A DNA stretch of 64,000 nt from Micromonospora avicenniae (GCF_900156065.1 NZ_FTNF01000013.1:62001-126000); one strand, 5' to 3'; counted from the first letter of the stretch, positions 17,201 to 25,212 are shown. Program-made: numbers and translations. Notes: a model not told the origin generated them from the sequence alone.

Positions 17201-18082
17201 ATGACGGACCGCCTGGAGATTCCCGACGGACTGCGCTGGGTCGAGGGGACCGGGGCGGGGCGGGCCTGGTTGGCCGAGCTGCCGGACCGGGTCGCAGCCT
17301 GCGTCGCCCACTGGTCGCTGCGGGTCGGTCCGCCGTTCCCGTACGCCTACGCCTCGCTGGCGATGCCGGCCGAGCTGCCCGACGGTACGCCGGCGGTGCT
17401 CAAGCTCCAGTACCCGGACGCCGAGAGCGAGCACGAGGCGACCGCGCTGGCGCGATGGTCGGGTGCGGGCGCGGTCCGGCTGCTCGAACACGACCCGGCG
17501 CGGCGGGCCCTCATGGTCGAGCGGGCCGTTCCCGGCAGCCCGCTGCACGAACTTGCGGCCGACGCGGCGTTGGACACGATGGTCGCGCTCCTGCCTCGGC
17601 TCTGCGTACCGGCCGGCCCGCCGTTCGCCACGCTCGCCGAGGAGGCCGCCGGCTGGGCGGAACGGATGCCGGGCAAGTGGGAGCGGGCGAACCGGCCGTA
17701 CGAGCGGCGGCTGCTGGACGCCGCTCTCGGCTTCCTCGCCGACCTGGTGCCGAGCCAGGGCGAGCAGGTGCTGGTCAACCAGGACCTGCACGCCGGCAAC
17801 GTGCTGCGGGCGACCCGGGAGCCGTGGCTGGTCATCGACCCGAAGCCGCTGGTCGGCGAGCGTGAGTTCGCGGTGGCGCCGGTGGTGCGTGGCGCGGAGC
17901 TGGGGCACTCCCCCGCGGCGGTCCGGCACCGGCTCGACCGGCTCAGCGCCGAGCTGGGCCTGGACCGGGACCGGGTGCGGGGCTGGACGATCGCGCAGAC
18001 GCTGGCCTGGAGTATCGGCGAGGGTGCCGTCTTCCCCGCTCAGGTGGACGTGGTCCGCTGGCTGCTCGACGACCCGCGGTGA
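17201..18082 (+). CDS. APH(6)/hydroxyurea-type phosphotransferase
   Basis: A 293-residue kinase of the aminoglycoside/hydroxyurea phosphotransferase family. Visible are the ATP-binding Lys68 (AVLKLQ), the catalytic loop VNQDLHAGNVL with Asp195 and Asn200, and the metal site VIDPKPLVGE with Asp213. The DPKPLVGE-F form is specific to the APH(6)-like group that phosphorylates streptomycin. ATG 17201 follows AGGA. It stands alone between divergent and convergent genes, so it may be a housekeeping small-molecule kinase rather than a resistance gene; activity on streptomycin cannot be told from sequence. Confidence 0.85.
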   Translation: MTDRLEIPDGLRWVEGTGAGRAWLAELPDRVAACVAHWSLRVGPPFPYAYASLAMPAELPDGTPAVLKLQYPDAESEHEATALARWSGAGAVRLLEHDPARRALMVERAVPGSPLHELAADAALDTMVALLPRLCVPAGPPFATLAEEAAGWAERMPGKWERANRPYERRLLDAALGFLADLVPSQGEQVLVNQDLHAGNVLRATREPWLVIDPKPLVGEREFAVAPVVRGAELGHSPAAVRHRLDRLSAELGLDRDRVRGWTIAQTLAWSIGEGAVFPAQVDVVRWLLDDPR

Positions 18083-18214
18083 GCCTGGACCCCCGTCACC
18101 GGCCTGGCGGGCGCGACACCGACCCCGGCTGGCGGGACACCGGCCTCACCGGCCCCGGGGGGAGCCCCGGCAGGCGGACACCGGCCTGATCGGACCTGGG
18201 CGGCGGGACCGCCC
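18083..18214. repeat. Degenerate repeats between convergent genes
   Basis: The 132-bp gap holds imperfect copies of a GGCGGGACACCGGCCT-like unit, near 18108, 18133 and 18172. A CCGG-rich palindromic stretch (GGCCCCGGGG...CCCCGG) is also present. No ORF is convincing. It may serve as terminator; the repeat phasing is too loose to define a unit length. Confidence 0.35.
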
Positions 18215-19048
18215 TTACCGGGCCTGGCAGGTCGAGCACCAGTAGAGGTTGCGGCCGGCGAGCTCGCCGCGGCTGACCGCCGTGCCGCAGACGTGGCAGG
18301 GCGCACCGGGACGGCGGTAGACGTACACCTCACCACCGTGCCGGTCTACTCGCGGCGCCCGGCCCATCGTTTCCGGCAGGTGCTCGTCGCGCACGGTGTC
18401 GATGCGGCCCTGCCGCACGGCGAGGGTCATCAGCGTCACCAGGTCGCCCCAGAGCCGATCCCAGCCGGCGCGGTCCAGGGCCTTGCCGGGCAGCGTCGGC
18501 GGCAGGCCGGCGCGGAACAGCGCCTCGGTCACGAAGATCAACCCCGTGCCGGCCACCACCGACTGGTCGAGCAGGAGAGCGGCGAGCGGCGTCGCGCTGC
18601 GGGAGATCCGGGCGTACGCCCGATCCGGGTCGGCGTCGGCGCGCAGCGGATCGGGCCCCAGCCGGGCCCGTAGCGCCGCCACCTCGGGCGGGGTGAGCAC
18701 CTCGCAGGCGGTGGGACCGCGCAGGTCGAGCCAGTGCCGGTCGTCGGGCCTCGCCCGGGAGCCGTCGTTGCTGAGCCGCAGCCGCACCTGGCCGACCGGC
18801 TCGGGCGGCTCCCCGACGCCGTCGGTCACCTTGCCGTAGAGCCCGAGGTGCACGTGCAGGGTCAGCTCGCCCGCGTGGTGGTGCAGGAGGTGCTTGCCGT
18901 ACGCCTCGGTGGCGTGGAGAACGGTTCCGGTGAGCCGGGCGGCGCCGTCGGCGAACCGGCCCTGCGGGCTGCTGGCGTGCACCGGGCGGCCGGCGAAGAG
19001 CTCGGCGTGCCGGGCCGCCAGGCGGTGGATGGTGTGTCCCTCTGGCAC
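18215..19048 (-). CDS. Nei/Fpg-family DNA glycosylase (endonuclease VIII-like, Nei2 type)
   Basis: A 277-residue base-excision repair enzyme that removes oxidised bases and nicks the abasic site. It starts MPEGHTIHR: Pro2 is the Schiff-base nucleophile and Glu3 the acid. The conserved Lys52 lies in YGKHL, and DQSVVAGTGLIFVTEALF is the helix-two-turn-helix. The C-terminal zinc finger is CHVCGTA...WCSTC. PEGHTIHR, rather than PELPEVE, points to the Nei2 branch of actinobacteria. GTG 19048 follows a minus-strand TACCCT by seven bases, a leaderless start that removes upstream in-frame extensions. Confidence 0.93.
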   Translation of the reverse strand: MPEGHTIHRLAARHAELFAGRPVHASSPQGRFADGAARLTGTVLHATEAYGKHLLHHHAGELTLHVHLGLYGKVTDGVGEPPEPVGQVRLRLSNDGSRARPDDRHWLDLRGPTACEVLTPPEVAALRARLGPDPLRADADPDRAYARISRSATPLAALLLDQSVVAGTGLIFVTEALFRAGLPPTLPGKALDRAGWDRLWGDLVTLMTLAVRQGRIDTVRDEHLPETMGRAPRVDRHGGEVYVYRRPGAPCHVCGTAVSRGELAGRNLYWCSTCQAR

Positions 19049-19055
19049 GGGCGCA

Positions 19056-19061
19056 AGGGTA
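19056..19061 (-). promoter_or_regulatory. Leaderless -10 box TACCCT
   Basis: TACCCT on the minus strand lies seven bases before the GTG at 19048. Confidence 0.5.
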
Positions 19062-19243
19062 GTCAGCAGGGCCCGCACCTGCCATGTGCCCTGATCGTCG
19101 GGGTCGTGTAACGCACTCGGGACCCTTGGTGGCCCCTGACCGCACGAGACGTGTCGGAAAACACCCAGCCGGGTACTTGGAGGGACGTACCGCGTGGGTG
19201 CCATCCGTTCCACGGCCGCCCCGCATTACCGAGGAGGTGTGTT

Positions 19244-19996
19244 GTGGTCAGAATTCCTTCGCTGTCGCGCCGCCCGACGCGCGACGACAACCTCGACGGC
19301 GGTGACGCCTCGGTCGCCACCGCCCCCGCGCCGGAGGGCGCGGACCGTCCGGACGCGACACAGGCGGCGGTGACCGACCGGACGTCGTACCGCGACGGCA
19401 CCGCACCCGCCGGCGTCGCCCGCACCGAAACGCCGTCCACCGACACGCGGGTGGCCGCCCCGACCGCCGGGTCCGCGGCCGCCACGCGTGGGGCGGTCGC
19501 CCGCGCCGCCACCGCCCGGCCGACCGGCGAGCTTCGGCCCGTTCCGGCCGCCGCCCGGCCCGACCGCGACGGAGACGGAGACGGAGAGCGGACCGTACGC
19601 CCGGAGCGGGACCGTCCGGTCGACGCGGACGCGGGCCGGATCGAGCCGGACCGACCGGCGGCGCTCGGACCGAAGCCCCGGGCCAGCCTGCTCGCGACCC
19701 TCGGCCTGGTGGTCGCGGTCGCCGGAGCCCTGTTCGTGCTGACCGGAACCCTCGCCGGCTACGGGATCGGACTGGGCGCGATCGGTGCGGCCCTCTCGGT
19801 GCTGGGCCTGATCGCCACCCGGCGACGGCACGTCGCCGGCAAGACCGACGCCCTGTTCGGCATCGCCCTGGGCCTGGCCGCGGTGGTCGCCGGGGTGTTG
19901 GCGATGACCGGCCTGTTCGACTGGCCGAGCACCGACGGCGACTGGGTGCAGCGGTTCCGGGAGTGGCTCGACTCACAGTTTGTGAATCGTTTCTAG
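19244..19996 (+). CDS. Conserved-looking membrane protein with long disordered N-terminus
   Basis: About 250 residues. The first ~145 are low-complexity and rich in Ala, Pro, Thr, Asp and Arg (many PDRDGDGD/RPERDRP-like stretches). Three hydrophobic segments follow at about 146-167, 170-186 and 200-222, then an amphipathic tail ending EWLDSQFVNRF. GTG 19244 is six bases after a strong GAGGAGG site and excludes the longer in-frame opening at 19151. The helix layout resembles DUF4190-type small membrane proteins, but I cannot assign a family. It is divergent from the glycosylase gene; function unknown. Confidence 0.72.
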   Translation: MVRIPSLSRRPTRDDNLDGGDASVATAPAPEGADRPDATQAAVTDRTSYRDGTAPAGVARTETPSTDTRVAAPTAGSAAATRGAVARAATARPTGELRPVPAAARPDRDGDGDGERTVRPERDRPVDADAGRIEPDRPAALGPKPRASLLATLGLVVAVAGALFVLTGTLAGYGIGLGAIGAALSVLGLIATRRRHVAGKTDALFGIALGLAAVVAGVLAMTGLFDWPSTDGDWVQRFREWLDSQFVNRF

Positions 19997-20452
19997 CGGG
20001 CACTGTCCGGCTCGCCGGCGGTGCGCCGGCCACCAGGGCCGGTGGTTCACCGGCCGGGCCCGACCAGTCTGGTGGTTCACCAGCCGGGCGACACAGTTTC
20101 AGGGGCGGCGGTTCGCCGCCCCTGATGTGTTTCCCGCCCGCACCCGTCCCGCCGCCCCCGGCGACGACGCGCGCGAGCTTCGTCGATGTCGTCTCGGTCC
20201 CATCCCGTCGAGGCCACCGCCCTCGTTGCGCGAGCGTGACCCCGCCCAGCTCCGTGACGGCCGCCACCCGGCGGGCGCGCCAACGCTCACACGCAACGAA
20301 TCGTCGGTGGTGATGACTCAGACGCAACGAACAGACGTCCTGCGCAATCCTCTGCGGTGGATCCTGCCGGCCCGGGCCGCATAACGTTGACCAACGGCGC
20401 CAGCCCGTGGGCCGACGGTGGCCGGGCGCGCCCGACCCCTGGGAGCAGGACA
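19997..20452. other. 456-bp intergenic region with hairpin array and ddaH promoter
   Basis: No gene is convincing here. The first third carries four consecutive hairpins (20014-20123). Further on, ACGCAACGAA occurs twice (about 20290 and 20321) and might be a regulator site. TAACGT near 20382, followed by 60-70 bases of leader, is a plausible promoter for the arginine-catabolic pair. An Lrp/AsnC regulator is often found divergent from such pairs; none is encoded here. Confidence 0.5.
20014..20123. repeat. Array of four short-loop hairpins
   Basis: Four perfect stems with 3-base loops stand in a row. GCCGGCG/CGCCGGC (20014-20030, loop GTG), GGCCGGTG/CACCGGCC (20037-20055), CTGGTG/CACCAG (20069-20083) and AGGGGCGGCG/CGCCGCCCCT (20101-20123). 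The last three share loop GTT and a GG[TC]G-GTT-C[AG]CC core. The first or last may terminate the upstream gene; the rest is unexplained. Confidence 0.8.
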
Positions 20453-21274
20453 ATGACGATGGACGCGACGCGCCAGCGCTTCCTGATGTGCCGGCCGACG
20501 TACTTCGCCGTGGACTACGCGATCAACCCGTGGATGGACCCGACCGCGCCGGTCGACACCGACCTGGCCGTCCGGCAGTGGGAGCAGCTTCGGCAGGTCT
20601 ACCGCGACCTGGGCCACACCGTCGAGGAGATCGCTCCGGTGCCCGGCCTGCCCGACATGGTCTTCGCCGCCAACGGCGGCACCGTGATCGACGGCAAGGC
20701 GATGGCGGTGCAGTTCCGCGACCCGCAGCGCGCCGACGAGGCCCCCGCCTACCGGGCCTGGTTCGAGGCCGCCGGCTTCGAGATGTACGAACCGAAGCAC
20801 GTCAACGAGGGCGAGGGCGACATCCTCCTCGCCGGTGACCTGTTGCTCGCCGGCACCGGCTTCCGCACCGCGCACGCGTCGCATGCCCAGTTGCAGGAGG
20901 TCTTCGGCTACCCGGTGATCACCATGCAGCTGGTCGACCCGCGCTTCTACCACCTGGACACCGCGCTGACCGTGCTCGACGAGCGCACGGTGGCGTACCT
21001 GCCGGAGGCGTTCTCCCCCGGCAGCCAGGCCGTGTTGCGCCGGCTCTTCCCGGACGCGGTGCACGCCACGATGGCCGACGCCGAGGTCTTCGGCCTGAAC
21101 TCGGTCAGCGACGGCCGGCACGTGGTGCTGCCGGCGCAGGCCACCGACCTGGCCGCGAAGCTGCGCGACCGGGGCTACGAGACCATCGGTGTCGACCTGT
21201 CCGAGCTGCGTAAGGCCGGCGGCGGACCGAAGTGCTGCACGTTGCGACTCCGACAGGGAAAGGCAGACAAGTGA
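20453..21274 (+). CDS. ddaH: Dimethylargininase (DDAH) family amidinohydrolase
   Basis: A 273-residue guanidino-group hydrolase of the amidinotransferase fold. MCRPTYFAVDYAINPWMD is the family start, FAANGG lies at 71-76, NEGEGD at 118-123 and the catalytic His167 in YHLDTAL. The nucleophile is Cys261 or Cys262 in the C-terminal GGGPKCCTLRL. DDAH enzymes turn methylarginines, or arginine in some branches, into citrulline plus amine. The ATG follows GGAGCAGGA. It overlaps the ornithine aminotransferase gene by four bases, so its product probably feeds arginine breakdown; the exact substrate is uncertain. Confidence 0.9.
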   Translation: MTMDATRQRFLMCRPTYFAVDYAINPWMDPTAPVDTDLAVRQWEQLRQVYRDLGHTVEEIAPVPGLPDMVFAANGGTVIDGKAMAVQFRDPQRADEAPAYRAWFEAAGFEMYEPKHVNEGEGDILLAGDLLLAGTGFRTAHASHAQLQEVFGYPVITMQLVDPRFYHLDTALTVLDERTVAYLPEAFSPGSQAVLRRLFPDAVHATMADAEVFGLNSVSDGRHVVLPAQATDLAAKLRDRGYETIGVDLSELRKAGGGPKCCTLRLRQGKADK

Positions 21275-22488
21275 TCGTCGACGACATGCTGCGGACGCCG
21301 GGCGCGGTCCGCGACGCGGAGCGCTGGACCGCGCACAACTACCACCCGCTGCCGGTGGTGATCTCTTCCGCCGAGGGCGCCTGGCTGACCGACGTGGACG
21401 GCCGCCGTTACCTCGACTTCCTGGCCGGCTACTCGGCGCTGAACTTCGGCCACCGCCACCCGCAGTTGATCGCCGCGGCGCACGCGCAGCTCGACCGGCT
21501 CACCCTCACCAGCCGCGCGTTCATCCACGACCAGTTCGCGGACTTCTGCCGGGAGCTGGCGGAACTCTGCGGCAAGGACCTGGTGTTGCCGATGAACACC
21601 GGCGCCGAGGCGGTGGAGACCGGGATCAAGGTCGCCCGCAAGTGGGGCTACCAGGTCAAGGGCGTACCGGCGGGGCAGGCCAACATCGTGGTCGCCGAGG
21701 GCAACTTCCACGGACGCACGACCACGATCGTGAGCTTCTCCACCGACGAGGACGCCCGGGCTGACTTCGGGCCGTACACCCCCGGGTTCACCGTGGTTCC
21801 CTACGGCGACCTGGACGCGTTGACCGCCGCGATCGACGAGAACACCGTCGCCGTGCTGATCGAGCCGATCCAGGGCGAGCAGGGCGTCGTGGTGCCGCCG
21901 GAGGGCTACCTGCCGGGCGTACGCCAGGTCTGCACCGACCGCAACGTGCTCTTCATCGCCGACGAGATCCAGTCGGGCCTCGGCCGCACCGGGGCGACGT
22001 TCGCCTGCGACCACGAGGGCGTGGTCCCGGACATGTACCTGCTCGGCAAGGCGCTCGGCGGCGGCATCGTGCCGGTCTCCGCGGTGGTCGCGAACAACGA
22101 CGTGCTCGGCGTGCTCAAGCCCGGCCAGCACGGTTCGACCTTCGGTGGCAACCCGCTGGCCTGCGCGGTGGCCGTCGAGGTGGTCCGGATGCTGGCGACC
22201 GGCGAGTTCCAGCGCCGCTCCGCCGAGCTGGGCGAGCGGCTGCACGCCGGCCTTCAGGAGCTGATCGGCAAGGGTCTGGTCGCCGTGCGGGGCCGGGGCC
22301 TCTGGGCCGGACTGGACATCGACCCGGCGCTGATGACCGGCCGCGAGGCCTGCGAGCGGCTGATGGAGCGGGGCCTCCTGGCCAAGGACACCCACGGCTC
22401 GACGATCCGCCTCGCCCCGCCCCTGGTCGTCACCGAGGAGGAGATCGACCACGCGGTCGCACAGCTGGCCGCCATCCTCACCCCCTGA
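21271..22488 (+). CDS. rocD: Ornithine aminotransferase
   Basis: A 405-residue class III PLP aminotransferase. It opens MLRTPGAVRDAERWTAHNYHPLPVV, typical of ornithine-oxo-acid transaminase, with GAEAVETGIKVARKW (111-125), the PLP-binding Asp231 in FIADEIQSGLGRTG and the Schiff-base Lys260 in LLGKALGGG. It converts ornithine and 2-oxoglutarate to glutamate semialdehyde and glutamate, the route from arginine to proline or glutamate. The GTG start overlaps the ddaH stop (GTGA), so the two are co-translated. A strong inverted repeat and a G-rich tract follow its stop. Confidence 0.94.
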   Translation: MIVDDMLRTPGAVRDAERWTAHNYHPLPVVISSAEGAWLTDVDGRRYLDFLAGYSALNFGHRHPQLIAAAHAQLDRLTLTSRAFIHDQFADFCRELAELCGKDLVLPMNTGAEAVETGIKVARKWGYQVKGVPAGQANIVVAEGNFHGRTTTIVSFSTDEDARADFGPYTPGFTVVPYGDLDALTAAIDENTVAVLIEPIQGEQGVVVPPEGYLPGVRQVCTDRNVLFIADEIQSGLGRTGATFACDHEGVVPDMYLLGKALGGGIVPVSAVVANNDVLGVLKPGQHGSTFGGNPLACAVAVEVVRMLATGEFQRRSAELGERLHAGLQELIGKGLVAVRGRGLWAGLDIDPALMTGREACERLMERGLLAKDTHGSTIRLAPPLVVTEEEIDHAVAQLAAILTP

Positions 22489-22517
22489 CCCCCACCCCAC
22501 CCCAACCCTGGACCCAG

Positions 22518-22573
22518 TGATCAAGAGGTTTGCGTCACGAACCAGCCGCTTCCTGACGCAAACCTCTTGATCA
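22518..22573. repeat. 20-bp perfect inverted repeat
   Basis: Arms at 22518-22537 (TGATCAAGAGGTTTGCGTCA) and 22554-22573 are exact reverse complements around a 16-base spacer. The arms are much less GC-rich than the neighbourhood. Position between convergent genes allows a terminator role, but no T-tract follows; it looks like a dispersed palindromic element. Confidence 0.85.
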
Positions 22574-22580
22574 ACTGCTT

Positions 22581-22648
22581 CGGGTGGGTGGGTGGGTGGG
22601 CCGGGTGGGGGTGGGCCGGGTGGGGGTGGGGGTTAGGGGCGGGGGAGG
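22581..22648 (+). other. G-rich tract with G-quadruplex potential
   Basis: From 22582 five GGG runs are separated by single T bases, followed by several more G3-G5 runs up to 22648. This meets the classic four-run quadruplex pattern with 1-base loops. It lies 3' of rocD and runs into the last codons of the FHA gene on the other strand. Confidence 0.75.
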
Positions 22649-23781
22649 CGCATGGCCATGGTGGGGGCTTCCGCCATCACGGAGGTGGGGGTGAACGGCG
22701 CGCCGGCGGGCAGTTCCTCGGCCCGGCCGATCTGCACTCCCGGGTAGAGCTCGACCATGTCGTTCTCACCGAGCACCCGCGACTGCTTCGGCGCGAGCGG
22801 GATCCGCTCCGCCTCGGTCATCGACCCGCCCGGGCGGATGCCCGAGCCGTTCGTGCTGACATCGGTCACGATCACCTCACCGACCCGCAGCTCGAGATGA
22901 AGGTGGTTGCGGCTGATCCAGCGCCGCGCCTCGTCGTTCAACCACTGGCCGAGCACGATCCCGCCCTCCCCCTCGGGGGCCCGGCCGACCAGCACCGGCT
23001 GCTCCTCACTCACCACGAACCGGCGACGCACGAGCCCGCCGATCCGCACCGCGAGGACCTCGGTACGCGGACGCGGGCCCACGTCCCGGAGCCGGGTGCC
23101 GTGCCGGGGGCAGGTCGGCACGCCGTTACGCAGCGCCGGTGGTGCCTGCTCGGCGGGGCTGCGCTGTACCCGGGCCAGGTCGGCGAAGGACCCGCCACCA
23201 CCGCCGCCGAAGAGAGCGCAGCCCGACTCCGGGCACCGCCACTGCCGGGTGAGCAGCTTCGCCCCGGCCGGGGATCGGTGCCCCGCGACCGGTTTGTCGC
23301 CGCCCCCGACGTGCGCCACGAGGTTCGGCCCACCGGCACCCGGCACCGGCGCGAGGACCCGACCGGGCTCCTCCGCCACCCAGGGGAACCGCCCACGCAG
23401 CCCGTCGAGACGGGCCCGGGTGAGCACCGGAAGGCCGAGCAGGTCGGCCACCTCCAGCATCCGGTCACCGGGATTGTCGAGCACCTCGACCAGCCCGTCG
23501 TCGGCCCACCGGCGCACCACCATCCGCTCGTTGGAGGTGAGGTCGGCGTCGGAGAGCAGGGCCCGGTGTACCACGGCGTAGACCTGGACGCTGTCCTCCT
23601 CCAACTGCCGGGAGAGGGCGTCGATCACCATGCCGAGCCGGAGCAGGCTGGCCGGCCGGCCACCGTCGATGTCCTGGTAGCGGATCACCTCGGCCAGGTC
23701 GAGGACGGCCCGGGCCAGCGACGGGTCGACGCAGACCCGCCCCTCGATGGCGTCCAACACCTTGCTGATCTCGAATCTCAT
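22633..23781 (-). CDS. FHA domain-containing protein
   Basis: A 382-residue cytosolic protein. The N-terminal ~140 residues are helical (MRFEISKVLDAIEGRVCVDPSLARAVLDLAE). A zinc-ribbon-like middle has CPESGC and CPRHG separated by a Gly-rich stretch. A C-terminal FHA domain (~255-350) has VLVGRAPEGEGGIVLG, RRWISRNHLHLEL and TDVSTNGSGI. FHA domains bind phosphothreonine, so it probably reads Ser/Thr kinase signals. Its ATG overlaps the pterin dehydratase stop by four bases. The C-terminal codons run into a G-rich tract. The kinase partner is not in this window. Confidence 0.9.
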   Translation of the reverse strand: MRFEISKVLDAIEGRVCVDPSLARAVLDLAEVIRYQDIDGGRPASLLRLGMVIDALSRQLEEDSVQVYAVVHRALLSDADLTSNERMVVRRWADDGLVEVLDNPGDRMLEVADLLGLPVLTRARLDGLRGRFPWVAEEPGRVLAPVPGAGGPNLVAHVGGGDKPVAGHRSPAGAKLLTRQWRCPESGCALFGGGGGGSFADLARVQRSPAEQAPPALRNGVPTCPRHGTRLRDVGPRPRTEVLAVRIGGLVRRRFVVSEEQPVLVGRAPEGEGGIVLGQWLNDEARRWISRNHLHLELRVGEVIVTDVSTNGSGIRPGGSMTEAERIPLAPKQSRVLGENDMVELYPGVQIGRAEELPAGAPFTPTSVMAEAPTMAMRLPRP

Positions 23782-24071
23782 CGGGCGCTCCGAACGATCT
23801 CGTCAATGCGACGGGCCAGGTCGAAGTCACGGCGAGTGACCCCGCCGGCCGAGTGGGTGACGCATCGGAACGTCACGGTCCGCCACCGGATGTCGATGTC
23901 CGGGTGGTGGTCGATCTCCTCGGCCGTCACGGCGACCCGGTCCACCACCGCGATGGCGGCCGGGAAGCTGGCCAGCTCGACGCTACGGTTGATCCCGGTC
24001 GGGTCACCCGACCATCCGGACAGCCCGCCCAGCTCCTGTTCCACCGCCTCCGCGGTGAGCACGTCTGCCAT
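23778..24071 (-). CDS. 4a-hydroxytetrahydrobiopterin dehydratase (pterin-4a-carbinolamine dehydratase)
   Basis: A 97-residue single-domain PCD protein. EEIDHHPDIDIRW holds the active-site His55, His56, Pro57 and Asp58, and the conserved second histidine sits in VTHSAGGVTRRDFDLA. The enzyme dehydrates 4a-hydroxytetrahydrobiopterin formed by aromatic amino acid hydroxylases; none is nearby. ATG 24071 lies six bases after a TAGGGT box, hence leaderless. Coupled by a four-base overlap to the FHA gene, an unusual partner for a pterin enzyme. Confidence 0.93.
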   Translation of the reverse strand: MADVLTAEAVEQELGGLSGWSGDPTGINRSVELASFPAAIAVVDRVAVTAEEIDHHPDIDIRWRTVTFRCVTHSAGGVTRRDFDLARRIDEIVRSAR

Positions 24072-24077
24072 GGGGTG

Positions 24078-24083
24078 ACCCTA
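24078..24083 (-). promoter_or_regulatory. Leaderless -10 box TAGGGT
   Basis: Minus-strand TAGGGT followed by CACCCC and the ATG at 24071. Confidence 0.55.
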
Positions 24084-24102
24084 CCGGGGCGGGAAGCCCC
24101 GG
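24084..24102 (-). terminator. Short hairpin downstream of desaturase gene
   Basis: CCGGGGC (24084-24090) pairs with GCCCCGG (24096-24102) around a 5-base loop, about 60 bases past the desaturase stop. Confidence 0.4.
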
Positions 24103-24162
24103 CAGGCGGAGCCCGACGGCGCGTACGGGCGGAGTGCCGAACCGGGGTGGAACCTCCCGGCC

Positions 24163-25212
24163 TCAGCCCCGCAGCGGACGCCCCACCTCGTGCAGGTGGG
24201 CGAGCGCCTGCCGGTACGAGTCGACGAGCCCGGTCTCGGCGTACGGGATGCCGCGTTCCGCGCAGTACGCCCGCACGATCGGCTGGGCCCGGCGCAGGTT
24301 CGCCCTCGGCATGTTCGGGAAGAGGTGGTGCTCGATCTGGTAGTTGAGCCCGCCCAGCGCCGCGTCGACGAGTGCGCCACCCCGTACGTTGCGCGAGGTG
24401 AGGACCTGCTTGCGCAGGAAGTCCAGTTCGTCGTCGGCCGTCGGCATCGGCATGCCCTTGTGGTTCGGGGCGAAGGAGCAGCCCATGTAGAGGCCAAACA
24501 GTCCCTGGTGGACGGCCGCGAAGAGCAGCGCCTTGCCCGGCGACATGGCCAGCAGCAGCGCGGCGAGATAGCCCGCCGTGTGCACGCCCAGCAGCAGCGC
24601 CTCGACCCGCCGGTGCCGCATCGGCGTCTGGTACCGGCCGTCCGGCTCCCGCCCGACGATCGCCCGGATGCTCGCGACGTGCAGGTTGAGCCCTTCCAGC
24701 AGCAGCATCGGGAAGAACAGGTACGCCTGCCGCCGGGCCAGCCAGCGCCCGAAGCCGCGAGTGTCGAGGGCCTGCTCGTACGTCCAGACCAGCGCGCCGG
24801 CACCGACGTCCGGGTCCTCGTCCTCGTGGTTCGGGTTGGCGTGGTGCCGGTTGTGCTTGTCCACCCACCAGCCGTAGCTGAGCCCCACCGCGAGGTTGCC
24901 GGCGAGCAGGCCGACCGCCTCGCTCGGGCCACGCCGGCGGAACATCTGCCGGTGCCCGGCGTCGTGGCCGAGGAACGCGACCTGCGTGGTGGCCACCGCC
25001 AGCACGACCGCGACCAGCGGCTGCCACCAGGAGTCGCCCAGCGCGAAGACCGCCACCCAGCCGGCGGCGTAGGCACCCAGCGTGAGCGCGATCCGCGCCG
25101 CGTACCAGCCCGGACGCCGCTGCAGCAAGCCCGCCTGACTGATCCGTCGGGACAACTGTGCGTAGTCACTTCCTCGCCGTACCGGCGGATCCGCCACCGC
25201 TGACAGCACCAT
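24163..25212 (-). CDS. Membrane fatty acid desaturase
   Basis: A 349-residue integral membrane di-iron desaturase. The three histidine boxes are HDAGH (83-87), HNRHH (120-124) and QIEHHLFP (near 290), with HANPNHEDEDPD after the second. QIEHH is the front-end/acyl-lipid type. Helices lie around 40-80, 100-115, 145-170 and 205-245. It introduces double bonds into membrane acyl chains. ATG 25212 follows GGGAGCGG. No dedicated ferredoxin or reductase gene is adjacent. It is monocistronic; the cutA terminator region lies upstream on the same strand. Confidence 0.93.
   Translation of the reverse strand: MVLSAVADPPVRRGSDYAQLSRRISQAGLLQRRPGWYAARIALTLGAYAAGWVAVFALGDSWWQPLVAVVLAVATTQVAFLGHDAGHRQMFRRRGPSEAVGLLAGNLAVGLSYGWWVDKHNRHHANPNHEDEDPDVGAGALVWTYEQALDTRGFGRWLARRQAYLFFPMLLLEGLNLHVASIRAIVGREPDGRYQTPMRHRRVEALLLGVHTAGYLAALLLAMSPGKALLFAAVHQGLFGLYMGCSFAPNHKGMPMPTADDELDFLRKQVLTSRNVRGGALVDAALGGLNYQIEHHLFPNMPRANLRRAQPIVRAYCAERGIPYAETGLVDSYRQALAHLHEVGRPLRG

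Noticed and set aside
17201..18082. Acquired streptomycin resistance gene
   Set aside because: The APH(6)-type motifs are real, but there is no mobile element, no producer cluster and composition matches the neighbours, so it is treated as a chromosomal kinase of unknown substrate.
22489..22632. CRISPR or attachment site at the inverted repeat
   Set aside because: There is a single pair of inverted arms, no spaced direct repeats, no cas or integrase gene and no tRNA end.
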